Of a stretch of DNA of 64,000 bases, positions 35,383 through 43,631 are shown one piece after another. This DNA comes from Kineosporia babensis (GTDB lineage: Bacteria > Actinomycetota > Actinomycetes > Actinomycetales > Kineosporiaceae). The stretch's first letter is position 1, and each line of letters begins with the position of its first letter. The position numbers were made by a program, and so were the translations under genes. The notes below the pieces were generated by a model. That model was not told the DNA's origin, ran no database searches, and saw only the letters and a list, made by a program, of their open reading frames with translations. The stretch covers positions 62,001 to 126,000 of the forward strand of contig NZ_JAJOMB010000026.1 in assembly GCF_021129305.1 (NCBI RefSeq), written 5' to 3'.

Positions 35383-36483
35383 TCAGGCGTTGACGGCGAT
35401 GCGGTGAGCCAGTTCCTGACGCACCAGAGGCAGGAGGTTGCGGCCGTAGTCGACGGCGTCCGGCAGTGGGTCGTAGCCGCGGATCAGGACGGTGTTCACG
35501 CCGATCTCGACGTAGTCGAGCAGCGCGGCGGCAACGGTTTCCGGCGAACCCACCAGCGCCGTCGAATTGCCGCCGCCACCAACGGCACTGGCGGTGGGCG
35601 TCCATAGGCACCGGTCGTGCAGGTCGCTCTTCTCGGCCGCCGCCAGAAGCCGAAGCGAGCCGGAGTTCTGCGGGCGGTCCCGTTCAACCGGCGCGGCATT
35701 CAGCGAGCCGAGGATGCCGTGCGCGCGCTCCCAGGCCTCGGCGTCGGTGCGGCCCAGAATCGGGCGGAACGAGACCGAGATGCGCGGCCGTGCGCGTGCC
35801 ACCGCGGCGGCCTGTTCGGTGACGGTGGCGATCTGCTCGCCGGTCTCGGCCAGCGGTTCGCCCCAGAGCATGTACGTGTCGGCGCGTTTCGAGCCGACCC
35901 GGTAGGCGGCCGGTGAGCTGCCGCCGAAGAACAGCTCCAGATGCCTTTCCCGGTAAGGGCGCACGGCCGGGTTCAGGCCCTCGAAGCGGTAGAAGTCACC
36001 ATCGAACGAGTGCGGGCCGGGCTGGTCCCAAAGCCGGCGCAGGATGCCGAGATATTCGTCGGTGCGGGCGTAACGCTCGTCCTTGGAGAGGTAGTCACCT
36101 TCGCGGCGTTGCTCGGTATCGGTGCCGCCGCTGACGATGTTGAGAGCGACCCGGCCCTGGGAGAAGTGGTCCAGGGTGGCGAAGGTGCGGGCGGCCAGGG
36201 TGGGGTGCACCACGCCCGGACGATGCGCGACCAGCAGACCCAGGCGCTCGGTCTGGGCAGCGGCGTAGGCGGCGACCTGGGTGCCTTCGGACCAGCCGGC
36301 GCCGTAGCCGATCAGGATGCGGTCGAATCCGCCGTCCTCGTGGGCCTTGGCGAAGCGGGCGGTGTAGTCCGGGTCGATCACCGGGCCGGTGGCGGGGCGG
36401 ATCTCGGAGGCGTCGGCGGTGCCGATCATGCCGAGGATCTCGACGTCCTCGTAGCGGTTGTCGTGAGTCGGCTGAGTGGTCAT
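35383..36483 (-). CDS. FMN-dependent luciferase-like monooxygenase (SsuD-like)
   Basis: 366 aa. Flavin monooxygenase with the SsuD-type stretch HRPGVVHPTLAARTFATLDHFSQGRVALNIVSGG and FFGGSSPAAYRVG. Such enzymes use reduced FMN from a partner to oxidise alkanesulfonates or related compounds. Start overlaps the permease stop by four bases, so it belongs to the ABC-importer operon. No flavin reductase gene is next to it. Confidence 0.86.
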   Translation of the reverse strand: MTTQPTHDNRYEDVEILGMIGTADASEIRPATGPVIDPDYTARFAKAHEDGGFDRILIGYGAGWSEGTQVAAYAAAQTERLGLLVAHRPGVVHPTLAARTFATLDHFSQGRVALNIVSGGTDTEQRREGDYLSKDERYARTDEYLGILRRLWDQPGPHSFDGDFYRFEGLNPAVRPYRERHLELFFGGSSPAAYRVGSKRADTYMLWGEPLAETGEQIATVTEQAAAVARARPRISVSFRPILGRTDAEAWERAHGILGSLNAAPVERDRPQNSGSLRLLAAAEKSDLHDRCLWTPTASAVGGGGNSTALVGSPETVAAALLDYVEIGVNTVLIRGYDPLPDAVDYGRNLLPLVRQELAHRIAVNA

Positions 36484-37367
36484 CGGGTCTCCTTCTCCAG
36501 AACGGGCTCAGGCGTCAGGACGGGCTGAGGTTTGGTCAGGCGGGTGAGGCCACGGCGCTGCACACGCCCGCTGGAGGCCTCGCGGATGCAGTCGGCGAGC
36601 ACGTTGAGCGAGCCGACGGTGAGCACGAGCATCAGCCCCGGAAAGAGCGGGGCCCAGGGTTGGCGGTCGAGGAAGCCGAGGTCGGCCGAGAGCATGCCGC
36701 CCCAGGTCGGCGTGGGCGGGATGATGCCCAGGCCGAGGAAGGCCAGGGAAGCCACCACCAGCAGCGCGGAGCCCATCGTCTGCGCCCCGGCCACCGCCAC
36801 GTTGGGCAGCACCTTCGACCAGATGTGCCGGCGCAGCACCCACCACCGCGAAGCCCCCATCAACTCGGCGGCCTCGACGTACTGCGCGCTGCGCAGGCCC
36901 AGCGCCACCGCCCGGCTGATCCGGAAGAACGCCGGGCTGGTCAGCAGGCCGACCGCGATCATCGCCTGGTGCAGCCCGTTGCCCAGGGTGCCGGCCACGG
37001 CGATGGCGAAAACGGTGAAGGGCAGGATCATCAGGGTGTCGGTCAGCCGCAGCGCGATCCATTCCCCGACCCGGCCCATCCAGACCGAGGCCAGCCCGGC
37101 CGGCACCCCGATCAGCAGGCCCACCGTCACCGCCTCGAGCGCGCCGATCACCGACAGCCGGGTGCCGGCCAGGAGCCGGCTGAACACGTCCCGGCCCACG
37201 TAGTCGGTGCCCATCAGGTAGTTCAGGCTGGGCCCGGCCAGCACGTCCGGATGCTGCTGCAGCGGGTCGTACGGGGCGATCCGCTCGCCGAAGAGCGCCA
37301 GGAAGGCGATCAGCGCCAGCACGGTCAGGGCGATCCGGGCGCTGCGGATCCGCAGCAGCCGGCTCAT
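36480..37367 (-). CDS. Peptide-type ABC importer permease (DppC-like)
   Basis: 295 aa from the ATG at 37367. Five or six membrane spans, an N-terminal soluble stretch YDPLQQHPDVLAGPSLNYLMGTDYVGRDVFSRLL characteristic of DppC, and the EAA loop EAAELMGASRWWVLRRHIWSKVLPN that docks an ATPase. It overlaps both neighbours by four bases. The required ATPase is not in the window. Confidence 0.88.
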   Translation of the reverse strand: MSRLLRIRSARIALTVLALIAFLALFGERIAPYDPLQQHPDVLAGPSLNYLMGTDYVGRDVFSRLLAGTRLSVIGALEAVTVGLLIGVPAGLASVWMGRVGEWIALRLTDTLMILPFTVFAIAVAGTLGNGLHQAMIAVGLLTSPAFFRISRAVALGLRSAQYVEAAELMGASRWWVLRRHIWSKVLPNVAVAGAQTMGSALLVVASLAFLGLGIIPPTPTWGGMLSADLGFLDRQPWAPLFPGLMLVLTVGSLNVLADCIREASSGRVQRRGLTRLTKPQPVLTPEPVLEKETR

Positions 37368-38314
37368 CGCCGGGCCGCCGGGTTCAGCAGCACCTGCAGC
37401 GCGTTCACGCTCAGGTTGCCGATCAGCACGATCACGGCCGTCACCAGCAAGGTGCCGAGCACCACCGGCACATCGCCGCGCTGGGCGGACTGCAGGGCGA
37501 GCTGGGCCACCCCGGGCAGGTTGAACAGCTTCTCGGTCATCACCGCGCCTCCGATGATCAACGGCATGGCCATCCCGATCACCGCCAGGGTGGGGGAGAG
37601 GGCATTGCGCAGGACATGAACGAAAAGCACGCGCCAGTGGCTGAAACCGCGCATCCGGGCACCGGTGGCGTAGTTCTCGTCCAGCGCGGCGACCATCGAG
37701 GTGCGCAGCTGCCGGGCGATCCCGGCGGCGACCTCGATGCTCAGGGCCAGAGCGGGCAGGAAGGCGAAACGCAGCCACTGCAGCGGATCCACGCCGAAGG
37801 CCACGTAGCCTCCGGCCGGGAACAAGCGGGTCTTCAGGGCGAGCGCCACGATCAGGGCGATGCCGATCACGAACGGCGGCAGGGTGGCGACCACCGAGCA
37901 GACCACCGTCACCGTGCGGTCCACGATGCCCCCGGCCCGTACGGCTGCGGTGACGCCGGCGGCGACGCCGATCAGGATGGCCAGCACCAGGGCCAGCGCA
38001 GCGATCGACAGATCGACCGGCAGCGCCTGGCGGATCGAGTCGGAGACCGGCACGGTGGTGAACCAGGAGCGGCCCAGGTCGCCCAGCAGGGCATCGCCCA
38101 GCCAGGTCAGGTAGCGTTCCACCAGCGGCTGGTCCAGGCCGAACTGCTCCCGCATCACCGCGATGTCCTGTTCGGTGGCGGTCTCGCCGAGCACCGTGGC
38201 GGCCGGGTTGCTCTTGCTCAGCGCTCCCAGGCCGAAGGTGACCATCGAGGCCAGCAGCAGCACCGTGACGGTGGTCAGGACCAGGCGCCCCAGCTGCGTC
38301 GCCGCGCCGTTCAT
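37364..38314 (-). CDS. Peptide-type ABC importer permease (DppB-like)
   Basis: 316 aa from the ATG at 38314. Six spans, with the DppB-type regions LDQPLVERYLTWLGDALLGDLGRSW and the EAA loop YATGARMRGFSHWRVLFVHVLRNA. Four-base overlaps link it to the binding protein upstream and DppC-like gene downstream. It forms the heterodimeric channel with the next gene's product. Confidence 0.88.
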   Translation of the reverse strand: MNGAATQLGRLVLTTVTVLLLASMVTFGLGALSKSNPAATVLGETATEQDIAVMREQFGLDQPLVERYLTWLGDALLGDLGRSWFTTVPVSDSIRQALPVDLSIAALALVLAILIGVAAGVTAAVRAGGIVDRTVTVVCSVVATLPPFVIGIALIVALALKTRLFPAGGYVAFGVDPLQWLRFAFLPALALSIEVAAGIARQLRTSMVAALDENYATGARMRGFSHWRVLFVHVLRNALSPTLAVIGMAMPLIIGGAVMTEKLFNLPGVAQLALQSAQRGDVPVVLGTLLVTAVIVLIGNLSVNALQVLLNPAARR

Positions 38315-39849
38315 CCGGCCGAGATTCCCTCGAACCGGCGCAGACTCGGCGACTGCGGCAGCTCGGTGACCGACTTCTGCCGGGCGATGATGAACGGTTC
38401 GTTGTAGAGGAAGACATTCGGGAAGTTGGTCACCGCGATCCGGGTGGCCTCCTGCAGCACCTCGGGGTAGGACGGGTCGTCGACCGGGGTGGCGCGCACC
38501 TTGGCGATCTGGGCGTCGAGTTCCGGGTCGCGGTTGCGGGCCGGGTTCATCAGGCCGGTCTCGCTGAACAGCACCTGGAACGCCTGCACCGGCGATTCCC
38601 GTCCGGCGAAACCGTCGTAGCCGAGCGCCTTTGCGTGCTCCAGATAGACGATCTGGGTCCACTCGCTGCCCGGGATGGTCTCGATGCTCAGGTCGATCCC
38701 GATCTCCTTGAGCTGCGCCTGGATCTGCTCGGTGGCCGGGTGCGGCGGCGCAGTGACGCTGAAGGTCCCCTTCACCCCACCGGAAAGCCCGGCGTCGGCG
38801 AGGATCTGGCGGGCCTTGGCGGGATCGTAGGCGTACACCTCGCCCAGGTCTTCGGCATAACCCACGTAACCCTTGGGGAAGGGCTGGTAGTTGACGTCGC
38901 CCACGCCGAACTTGGCCACCTGGCGGATCTTCTCGCGGTCGATGCCGAACTTCAGCGCCTGCACCACCGCCGGGTTGTCGAACGGGGCCTTGGTGGTGTT
39001 GACGTCCAGCACGGCCACGAACATCGAGTCCAGCACCTGCACCTCGAGCCCGGCGGCCTGCGCGGCATCGATGTTCGCGGCGCCGATCCGCACCACGTTG
39101 TACTGGCCGGACGCGGCCGAGGCGACCGCGGTGGCGGCATCCGGAGCGGGGTAGAGCCGGAACTCCTCGACCAGGATCTCGTCGGCCAGGTGGAACTGCG
39201 GGTTCTTGCGGAGCTCGGCGTGGTCGTTCTCGGTGTACGAGGTCAGGGTGAACGGCCCGGAACCGGCCGCGGTGGTGGCCAGCACGCTCGCGTCCTTCTC
39301 GAAGACCCCCGGATTGACCACCATGCCGGTCTTCCCGGCCAGCAGCAACGGGTACTGGAAGTTGGTCTCCGTCAAGGTGATCAGCACGTCCAGCTCACCC
39401 TCGGCGGTGACCTCCTGCACGTCGGCCAGCTGCGGGGCGACCAGCGAGCCCTTCGCGGTGCGGGCCCGGTTCAGCGAGCGGGCCACCGCGTCGGCGTTCA
39501 GCGCGGTACCGTCCGAGAACTTCAGATCCGGCTGCAGGGTGAAGGTGACCGCTGTGCCCTCGTCGTTGTACTCCCACTTCTCGGCCAGCCAGCCGATCGC
39601 CTTGCCGGAGGGGTCCAGGGCGGTCAGCGCGTCGTAGGCCAGCGCCAGCATCTGCACGTCGGAACCGGCCGAGGAGGTGATCGGATCCCAGCTGGTGGGC
39701 AGTTGCCAGGCCCAGGTGATCACCCCGGAACCGCCCGCGGCCGGCCCGGATCCCGATCCGGAACCGCAGGCGGCCAGGGCGAACAGGGTGCCCGCGCCGA
39801 GTCCGGCCCGCAGCAGGTCACGACGGCTCAGGGGCAACGTTCCGGGCAT
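38311..39849 (-). CDS. ABC importer substrate-binding lipoprotein (SBP_bac_5)
   Basis: 512 aa from the ATG at 39849. Twin-arginine/lipoprotein leader SRRDLLRAGLGAGTLFALAAC, then a Gly/Ser linker and the family-5 solute-binding fold (SDGTALNADAVARSLNRART). Length is normal for DppA/OppA-like proteins. It leads an operon with DppB/C-like permeases, SsuD-like monooxygenase and hydrolase; the imported compound is unknown, possibly a sulfonate or ester-containing peptide. Confidence 0.87.
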   Translation of the reverse strand: MPGTLPLSRRDLLRAGLGAGTLFALAACGSGSGSGPAAGGSGVITWAWQLPTSWDPITSSAGSDVQMLALAYDALTALDPSGKAIGWLAEKWEYNDEGTAVTFTLQPDLKFSDGTALNADAVARSLNRARTAKGSLVAPQLADVQEVTAEGELDVLITLTETNFQYPLLLAGKTGMVVNPGVFEKDASVLATTAAGSGPFTLTSYTENDHAELRKNPQFHLADEILVEEFRLYPAPDAATAVASAASGQYNVVRIGAANIDAAQAAGLEVQVLDSMFVAVLDVNTTKAPFDNPAVVQALKFGIDREKIRQVAKFGVGDVNYQPFPKGYVGYAEDLGEVYAYDPAKARQILADAGLSGGVKGTFSVTAPPHPATEQIQAQLKEIGIDLSIETIPGSEWTQIVYLEHAKALGYDGFAGRESPVQAFQVLFSETGLMNPARNRDPELDAQIAKVRATPVDDPSYPEVLQEATRIAVTNFPNVFLYNEPFIIARQKSVTELPQSPSLRRFEGISAG

Positions 39850-40000
39850 GGGGATCCTCTGGGTTCGGGGCGGATACCGCGCCACTCGGGGCTTTTCGCT
39901 GCTTCGAAGATAAGAGACCTTTCCGGGCAAACTCCAACGAGGAGTTGTGATGAGAACCGATCACGTCTGCTTATGGGGTTGCGTCGGGGAGCAGACAACA

Positions 40001-40038
40001 AAGGACGCCGGCCTCCAGAAGAGGAGGCCGGCGTCCTT
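40001..40038. terminator. 16-bp palindromic terminator
   Basis: Perfect arms AAGGACGCCGGCCTCC (40001-40016) and 40023-40038, loop AGAAGA. It lies 14 bases beyond the stop of the universal stress gene and ends that operon. A weaker repeat (AACTCC, N5, GGAGTT at 39930-39946) upstream of the binding-protein gene may be an operator. Confidence 0.88.
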
Positions 40039-40052
40039 GAGTCGGTGGTGGT

Positions 40053-40469
40053 CTACGAACGAGCAGGCACGCAGAGCACCGGACGGGTGCTGCGGCGCAG
40101 GAGCTTGTGCGGGACCGATCCGAGAACGGCTGCCCGCATCGGGCTTTCGGAGGTGCAGCCGACCACGATGAAGGTGGCGTCGTACTTCTCGCCGGCCTCC
40201 AGCAGCGCCTTCACCGGCTTGCGCCCGACCAGCTCGACCACCGGCTCCAGCCCGGCCTTGCGGGCCAGGCCGACCCCCTCGTCCAGCGCCTTGCGGCCGA
40301 TCTCCTGCAGGGCCTCACGGTGCGAGGACATCTCTTCGCTGACGCCGCCCGGCACCCCCGCGCCGTAGACCAGCACCAGCGGCTGGCCCAGGCGCTGGGC
40401 CAGGTCGATGGCGGTGTCCAGGGCGGCGTGGGCGACGGGGGACTCGTCGTAGCCCAGCACGATGCTCAT
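40053..40469 (-). CDS. Universal stress protein family
   Basis: 138 aa single Usp domain. Start MSIVLGYDESPVAHAAL and the ATP-binding FIVVGCTSESPMRAAVLGSVPHKLLRRS (GxxGS-like segment) are present. It starts within the stop of the APC permease (TGATG), so it is coupled to that gene. Usp/APC-permease pairs are common; a regulatory role on transport is inferred. Confidence 0.87.
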   Translation of the reverse strand: MSIVLGYDESPVAHAALDTAIDLAQRLGQPLVLVYGAGVPGGVSEEMSSHREALQEIGRKALDEGVGLARKAGLEPVVELVGRKPVKALLEAGEKYDATFIVVGCTSESPMRAAVLGSVPHKLLRRSTRPVLCVPARS

Positions 40470-42001
40470 CAGGGTTCCATTCCGTCGGGATCCGGTGCGG
40501 CGGACTTCAGCCCGTGCACCACGTCAGGGTCGGGCAGGCCCGGCCTCTCCTGCCAGTACCGCTGGTCCTTCAGCCGCCAGGCGATCATCAGGAGCAGGCC
40601 CACCGCGAAGATGCCGATGCCGACCACCAGCGGCGGCCCGACCCCCAGCCAGGCCTCGCCGCTGTAGGAGTTCTCCGGATCAGCCATGTCCCGGGCCGAG
40701 AGCACCAGCAGCCAGATCAGCAGCCCGGCCCCGGTCAGCGGGAACAGCCCGATCAGCACCAGGTTCTTGAACGACTCGGTGAGGTGCTTGCGGTGGTAGA
40801 CGGCACAGGCGATCCCGCTCAGCGCGTAGTAGAAGGCGACCAGCAACGACAGCGCGGTGGCCGAGTCGTAGAGCGCGTTCTCGCTGACCGTGTAGATGCC
40901 GACGTACCAGACGATGGCGATACCGGCCACCCACCAGGTGCTCACGTCCGGGGTGCGGTGCCGCGGGTGGATCCGGCCGAAGGTGGCCGGCAGGGCGTGC
41001 CGGCGGGCCATCGACAGGCCGGTGCGGGAGGCCGGGATGATCGTGGTCTGGGTGGAGGCGATGGCCGAGACGGCGACCGACAGCAGCAGCACCCAGTCCC
41101 AGCCACCCATCACCTCACCGGCCAGCATGGCGAAGATCGCCTCCTCCTCGCCGGCGTTCTCGGCCAGCCAGGCGGTACCGGCGAAGGCGACCACTGCGGT
41201 GGCCACCCCGAGGTAGGTGAGCAGCAGGATGAACGTGGACAGCAGCGAGGCCCGGCCAGCAACGGACGGCCCGCCGCGGGTTTCCTCGTTGAGGTTCACC
41301 GACGCTTCCCAGCCCCAGTAGGCGAAGACGCCCAGGAGCAGGGCGGTGGTCAGCGGGGCGCCGCCCGCGCCGAACGGGTTGAACCACGACAGGTCGGGGT
41401 CCAGCGCCTGCAGCGGGCTGTCGTCGGAGTAGACCCGGAACAGGGCCACCGTGGCGAAGATCAGCAGCGCGCCGACCTGGATCAGGATCAGGATGTCCTG
41501 GACCCGGGCCGACAGGTCGGTACCGAGCACGCACAGCCAGGTCAGGAACAGGATCAGGGCGATCGCCAGCGGCATCCGGACCCAGTTGTTGTCGGCCGCG
41601 CCGTCCTGGCCGATCATCCGCAGGAAGAAGCCGACCCCGACGTCCGCCTGCGAGCCGATGATCAGCACCCCGGTCATCGTGATCGCCCAGCCGCCGATCC
41701 AGCCGAACCACGGGCCCATCGCCCGGGTCACCCAGCTGAACGTGGTGCCGCAGTCCTGGTCCACCCGGTTCAGGTAGAGGAACGCGCCTGCGATCAGCGC
41801 CATCGGCACGAACGAGGCCAGCAGTGCGCCGGGGGCGTAGATTCCGACGGCGGCGGTGATCGCACCGATGATGGCCGCCAGCGAATAGGCGGGGGAGGTC
41901 GCGGCCAGGCCGATCACCACGGCGTCGACGAAGCCGATCGCCGAGTGGTCGAGTTCTGGTTCCGGTCGGCCGGGCGGCTCGACGGTGTCCGGTTTGGTCA
42001 A
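40469..42001 (-). CDS. APC-family amino acid/amine permease
   Basis: 510 aa with about 12 membrane spans. The APC signature appears as GLAATSPAYSLAAIIG in span 1, with FSWVTRAMGPWFGWIGGW after span 2. Probably a proton-coupled importer of an amino acid or polyamine. The TTG at 42001 (AAGGG upstream) is the best start. It is coupled to the Usp gene and lies downstream of the FAD amine oxidase and amidohydrolase. Confidence 0.88.
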   Translation of the reverse strand: MTKPDTVEPPGRPEPELDHSAIGFVDAVVIGLAATSPAYSLAAIIGAITAAVGIYAPGALLASFVPMALIAGAFLYLNRVDQDCGTTFSWVTRAMGPWFGWIGGWAITMTGVLIIGSQADVGVGFFLRMIGQDGAADNNWVRMPLAIALILFLTWLCVLGTDLSARVQDILILIQVGALLIFATVALFRVYSDDSPLQALDPDLSWFNPFGAGGAPLTTALLLGVFAYWGWEASVNLNEETRGGPSVAGRASLLSTFILLLTYLGVATAVVAFAGTAWLAENAGEEEAIFAMLAGEVMGGWDWVLLLSVAVSAIASTQTTIIPASRTGLSMARRHALPATFGRIHPRHRTPDVSTWWVAGIAIVWYVGIYTVSENALYDSATALSLLVAFYYALSGIACAVYHRKHLTESFKNLVLIGLFPLTGAGLLIWLLVLSARDMADPENSYSGEAWLGVGPPLVVGIGIFAVGLLLMIAWRLKDQRYWQERPGLPDPDVVHGLKSAAPDPDGMEP

Positions 42002-42145
42002 CGGGGGCCCTTCTTCTGCTGATCAGGTGTTCGCCACCGGTGCCCCTCGCCTTGAGCAGGGTCTCGCGCACCGGCGGAGAACGGTACATGTTCCGGTGGC
42101 AACATCGTGATCAGCTGATGGCTTATGGAGTCTTTGGCAGCTTTG

Positions 42146-43564
42146 TCAGGAATCGAAGCCCAGTCCAGCGGCATCCAGGGCCCGGAGGAAGAGGTTGCGG
42201 CGGCCCGCGCGATGATCGGCCCGGTCCAGCGACCAGCGGGTGAGGTCGATGCCCACCCCGGCCAGCGGCTCCGGCGGGAAGGGCAGCGGTTTGTGTCGCA
42301 CCATGCTCAGCCGGGTGCGCTCGGTGTCGGCCCCGGCCAGCCGGTCCAGCATGACGTCGGCGGCGAAGCGGGTGGCTCCGACCCCGAGCCCGGTGAACCC
42401 GGCCGCGTACGCCACCCGCCCGTTGCGGGCCAGGCCGTGGAAGGCGGTGAAGCGGGTGGAGGTGTCGATCGCCCCGGCCCAGCGGTGGCTGATCCGGATG
42501 CCGGCCAGCTGCGGGAAGGTGGCCAGCAGGTGCGAGGTCAGCCGGGTATAGGTGGCCCGGCGGTCCTCGTAGGCGGCGCTGATCCGCCCGCCCCGGTGGT
42601 AGACCGCGTCGTAGCCGCCGAAGAGGATGCGCCGGTCGGCGGTGAGCCGGGCGTAGTGGAACTGGTTGGCCAGATCGGTCAGGCCCTGGCGGTGCTCCCA
42701 GCCGATGGCGGCGTGCTGGGCCTCGGTGAGCGGCTCGGTCATCAGGACGTAGTCGTACACCGGCACCGTCATCGGCCTCAGGCGCTTCAGCAGCGAGGGG
42801 AAGACGTTGCTGGCCAAGGCCACTCGTGCGGCCCGGACGGTGGTGCGCGGCGTGCGGAGCGCGACCGGGCCCAGCCGGGTGCTGGTCAAACCGACGACGG
42901 GGGAGTGTTCGTGAATTTCGACGCCCAGTTCGCTTGCTGCCCGGGCCAGTTCGTGCGCCAGCTTGGCCGGGTGAACCAGCGCGGTGTCCCGTCGGCTCCA
43001 CAGGCCACCCAGAAACAGCGGCGAGCTGATCTCGGTGCGGGTGCGGCCGGCGTCCATCGCGTCCGGCCCGAGCCAGGGCACCTGATGCGGCTCGACGGCA
43101 ACGCTCAGGGTTCCGGTGCGTTCCCACTCGCAATCCAGGCCGAGTTGATCCACGTCCTGCTCGAAGCCGTCCAGGTTCTCCCGGCCCAGCCGCTCAAGCG
43201 CCGCGTACTCACCCGGCCAGCGCGAACGTCCGTTGTCCTCGCCATGAGTGATGCTGGCCTCGCAGAAACCACCGTTGCGGCCCGAGGCGGCCCAGCCGAT
43301 GGTCTCGGCCTCCAGCAGCACCACCCGGGCGCCCGGGCTGCGGCGCTTGGCCTGCAGAGCCGTCCACAGGCCCAGATAGCCGCCCCCGACCACGGCCAGG
43401 TCGGCAGTGGTGGAGGAGGTCAGCGGCGGGTAGCGCCGGCCGGGTGCATCTTCCAGCCAGAACACCGCATGCCGGCTGTCTTTCAGGGCCCGCTCGACGA
43501 GCCGCGGGTCGGGGGCGTGTCGTTCGTAGGCGGTTCGCTGCGGTGCGGGTGCCACGATCGTCAT
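42146..43564 (-). CDS. FAD-dependent amine/D-amino acid oxidase (DadA/PuuB-like)
   Basis: 472 aa. FAD site DLAVVGGGYLGLWTALQAKRRSPGARVVLLEAE and the PuuB-like GWAASGRNGGF region identify a DAO-family flavoenzyme; the C-terminal GLGVGATRFAADVMLD is typical. It oxidises an amine or amino acid to an imine/aldehyde. With the APC permease downstream (144-base gap) and aminotransferase and aldehyde dehydrogenase further on, polyamine or amino acid catabolism is likely. Confidence 0.83.
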   Translation of the reverse strand: MTIVAPAPQRTAYERHAPDPRLVERALKDSRHAVFWLEDAPGRRYPPLTSSTTADLAVVGGGYLGLWTALQAKRRSPGARVVLLEAETIGWAASGRNGGFCEASITHGEDNGRSRWPGEYAALERLGRENLDGFEQDVDQLGLDCEWERTGTLSVAVEPHQVPWLGPDAMDAGRTRTEISSPLFLGGLWSRRDTALVHPAKLAHELARAASELGVEIHEHSPVVGLTSTRLGPVALRTPRTTVRAARVALASNVFPSLLKRLRPMTVPVYDYVLMTEPLTEAQHAAIGWEHRQGLTDLANQFHYARLTADRRILFGGYDAVYHRGGRISAAYEDRRATYTRLTSHLLATFPQLAGIRISHRWAGAIDTSTRFTAFHGLARNGRVAYAAGFTGLGVGATRFAADVMLDRLAGADTERTRLSMVRHKPLPFPPEPLAGVGIDLTRWSLDRADHRAGRRNLFLRALDAAGLGFDS

Positions 43565-43631
43565 CTTGTTCTCTTATCCGCTGGAAGAGCCCGACAGTCC
43601 TTAGGTCGTTGCTGTACTTCCCGGGGCGGAG

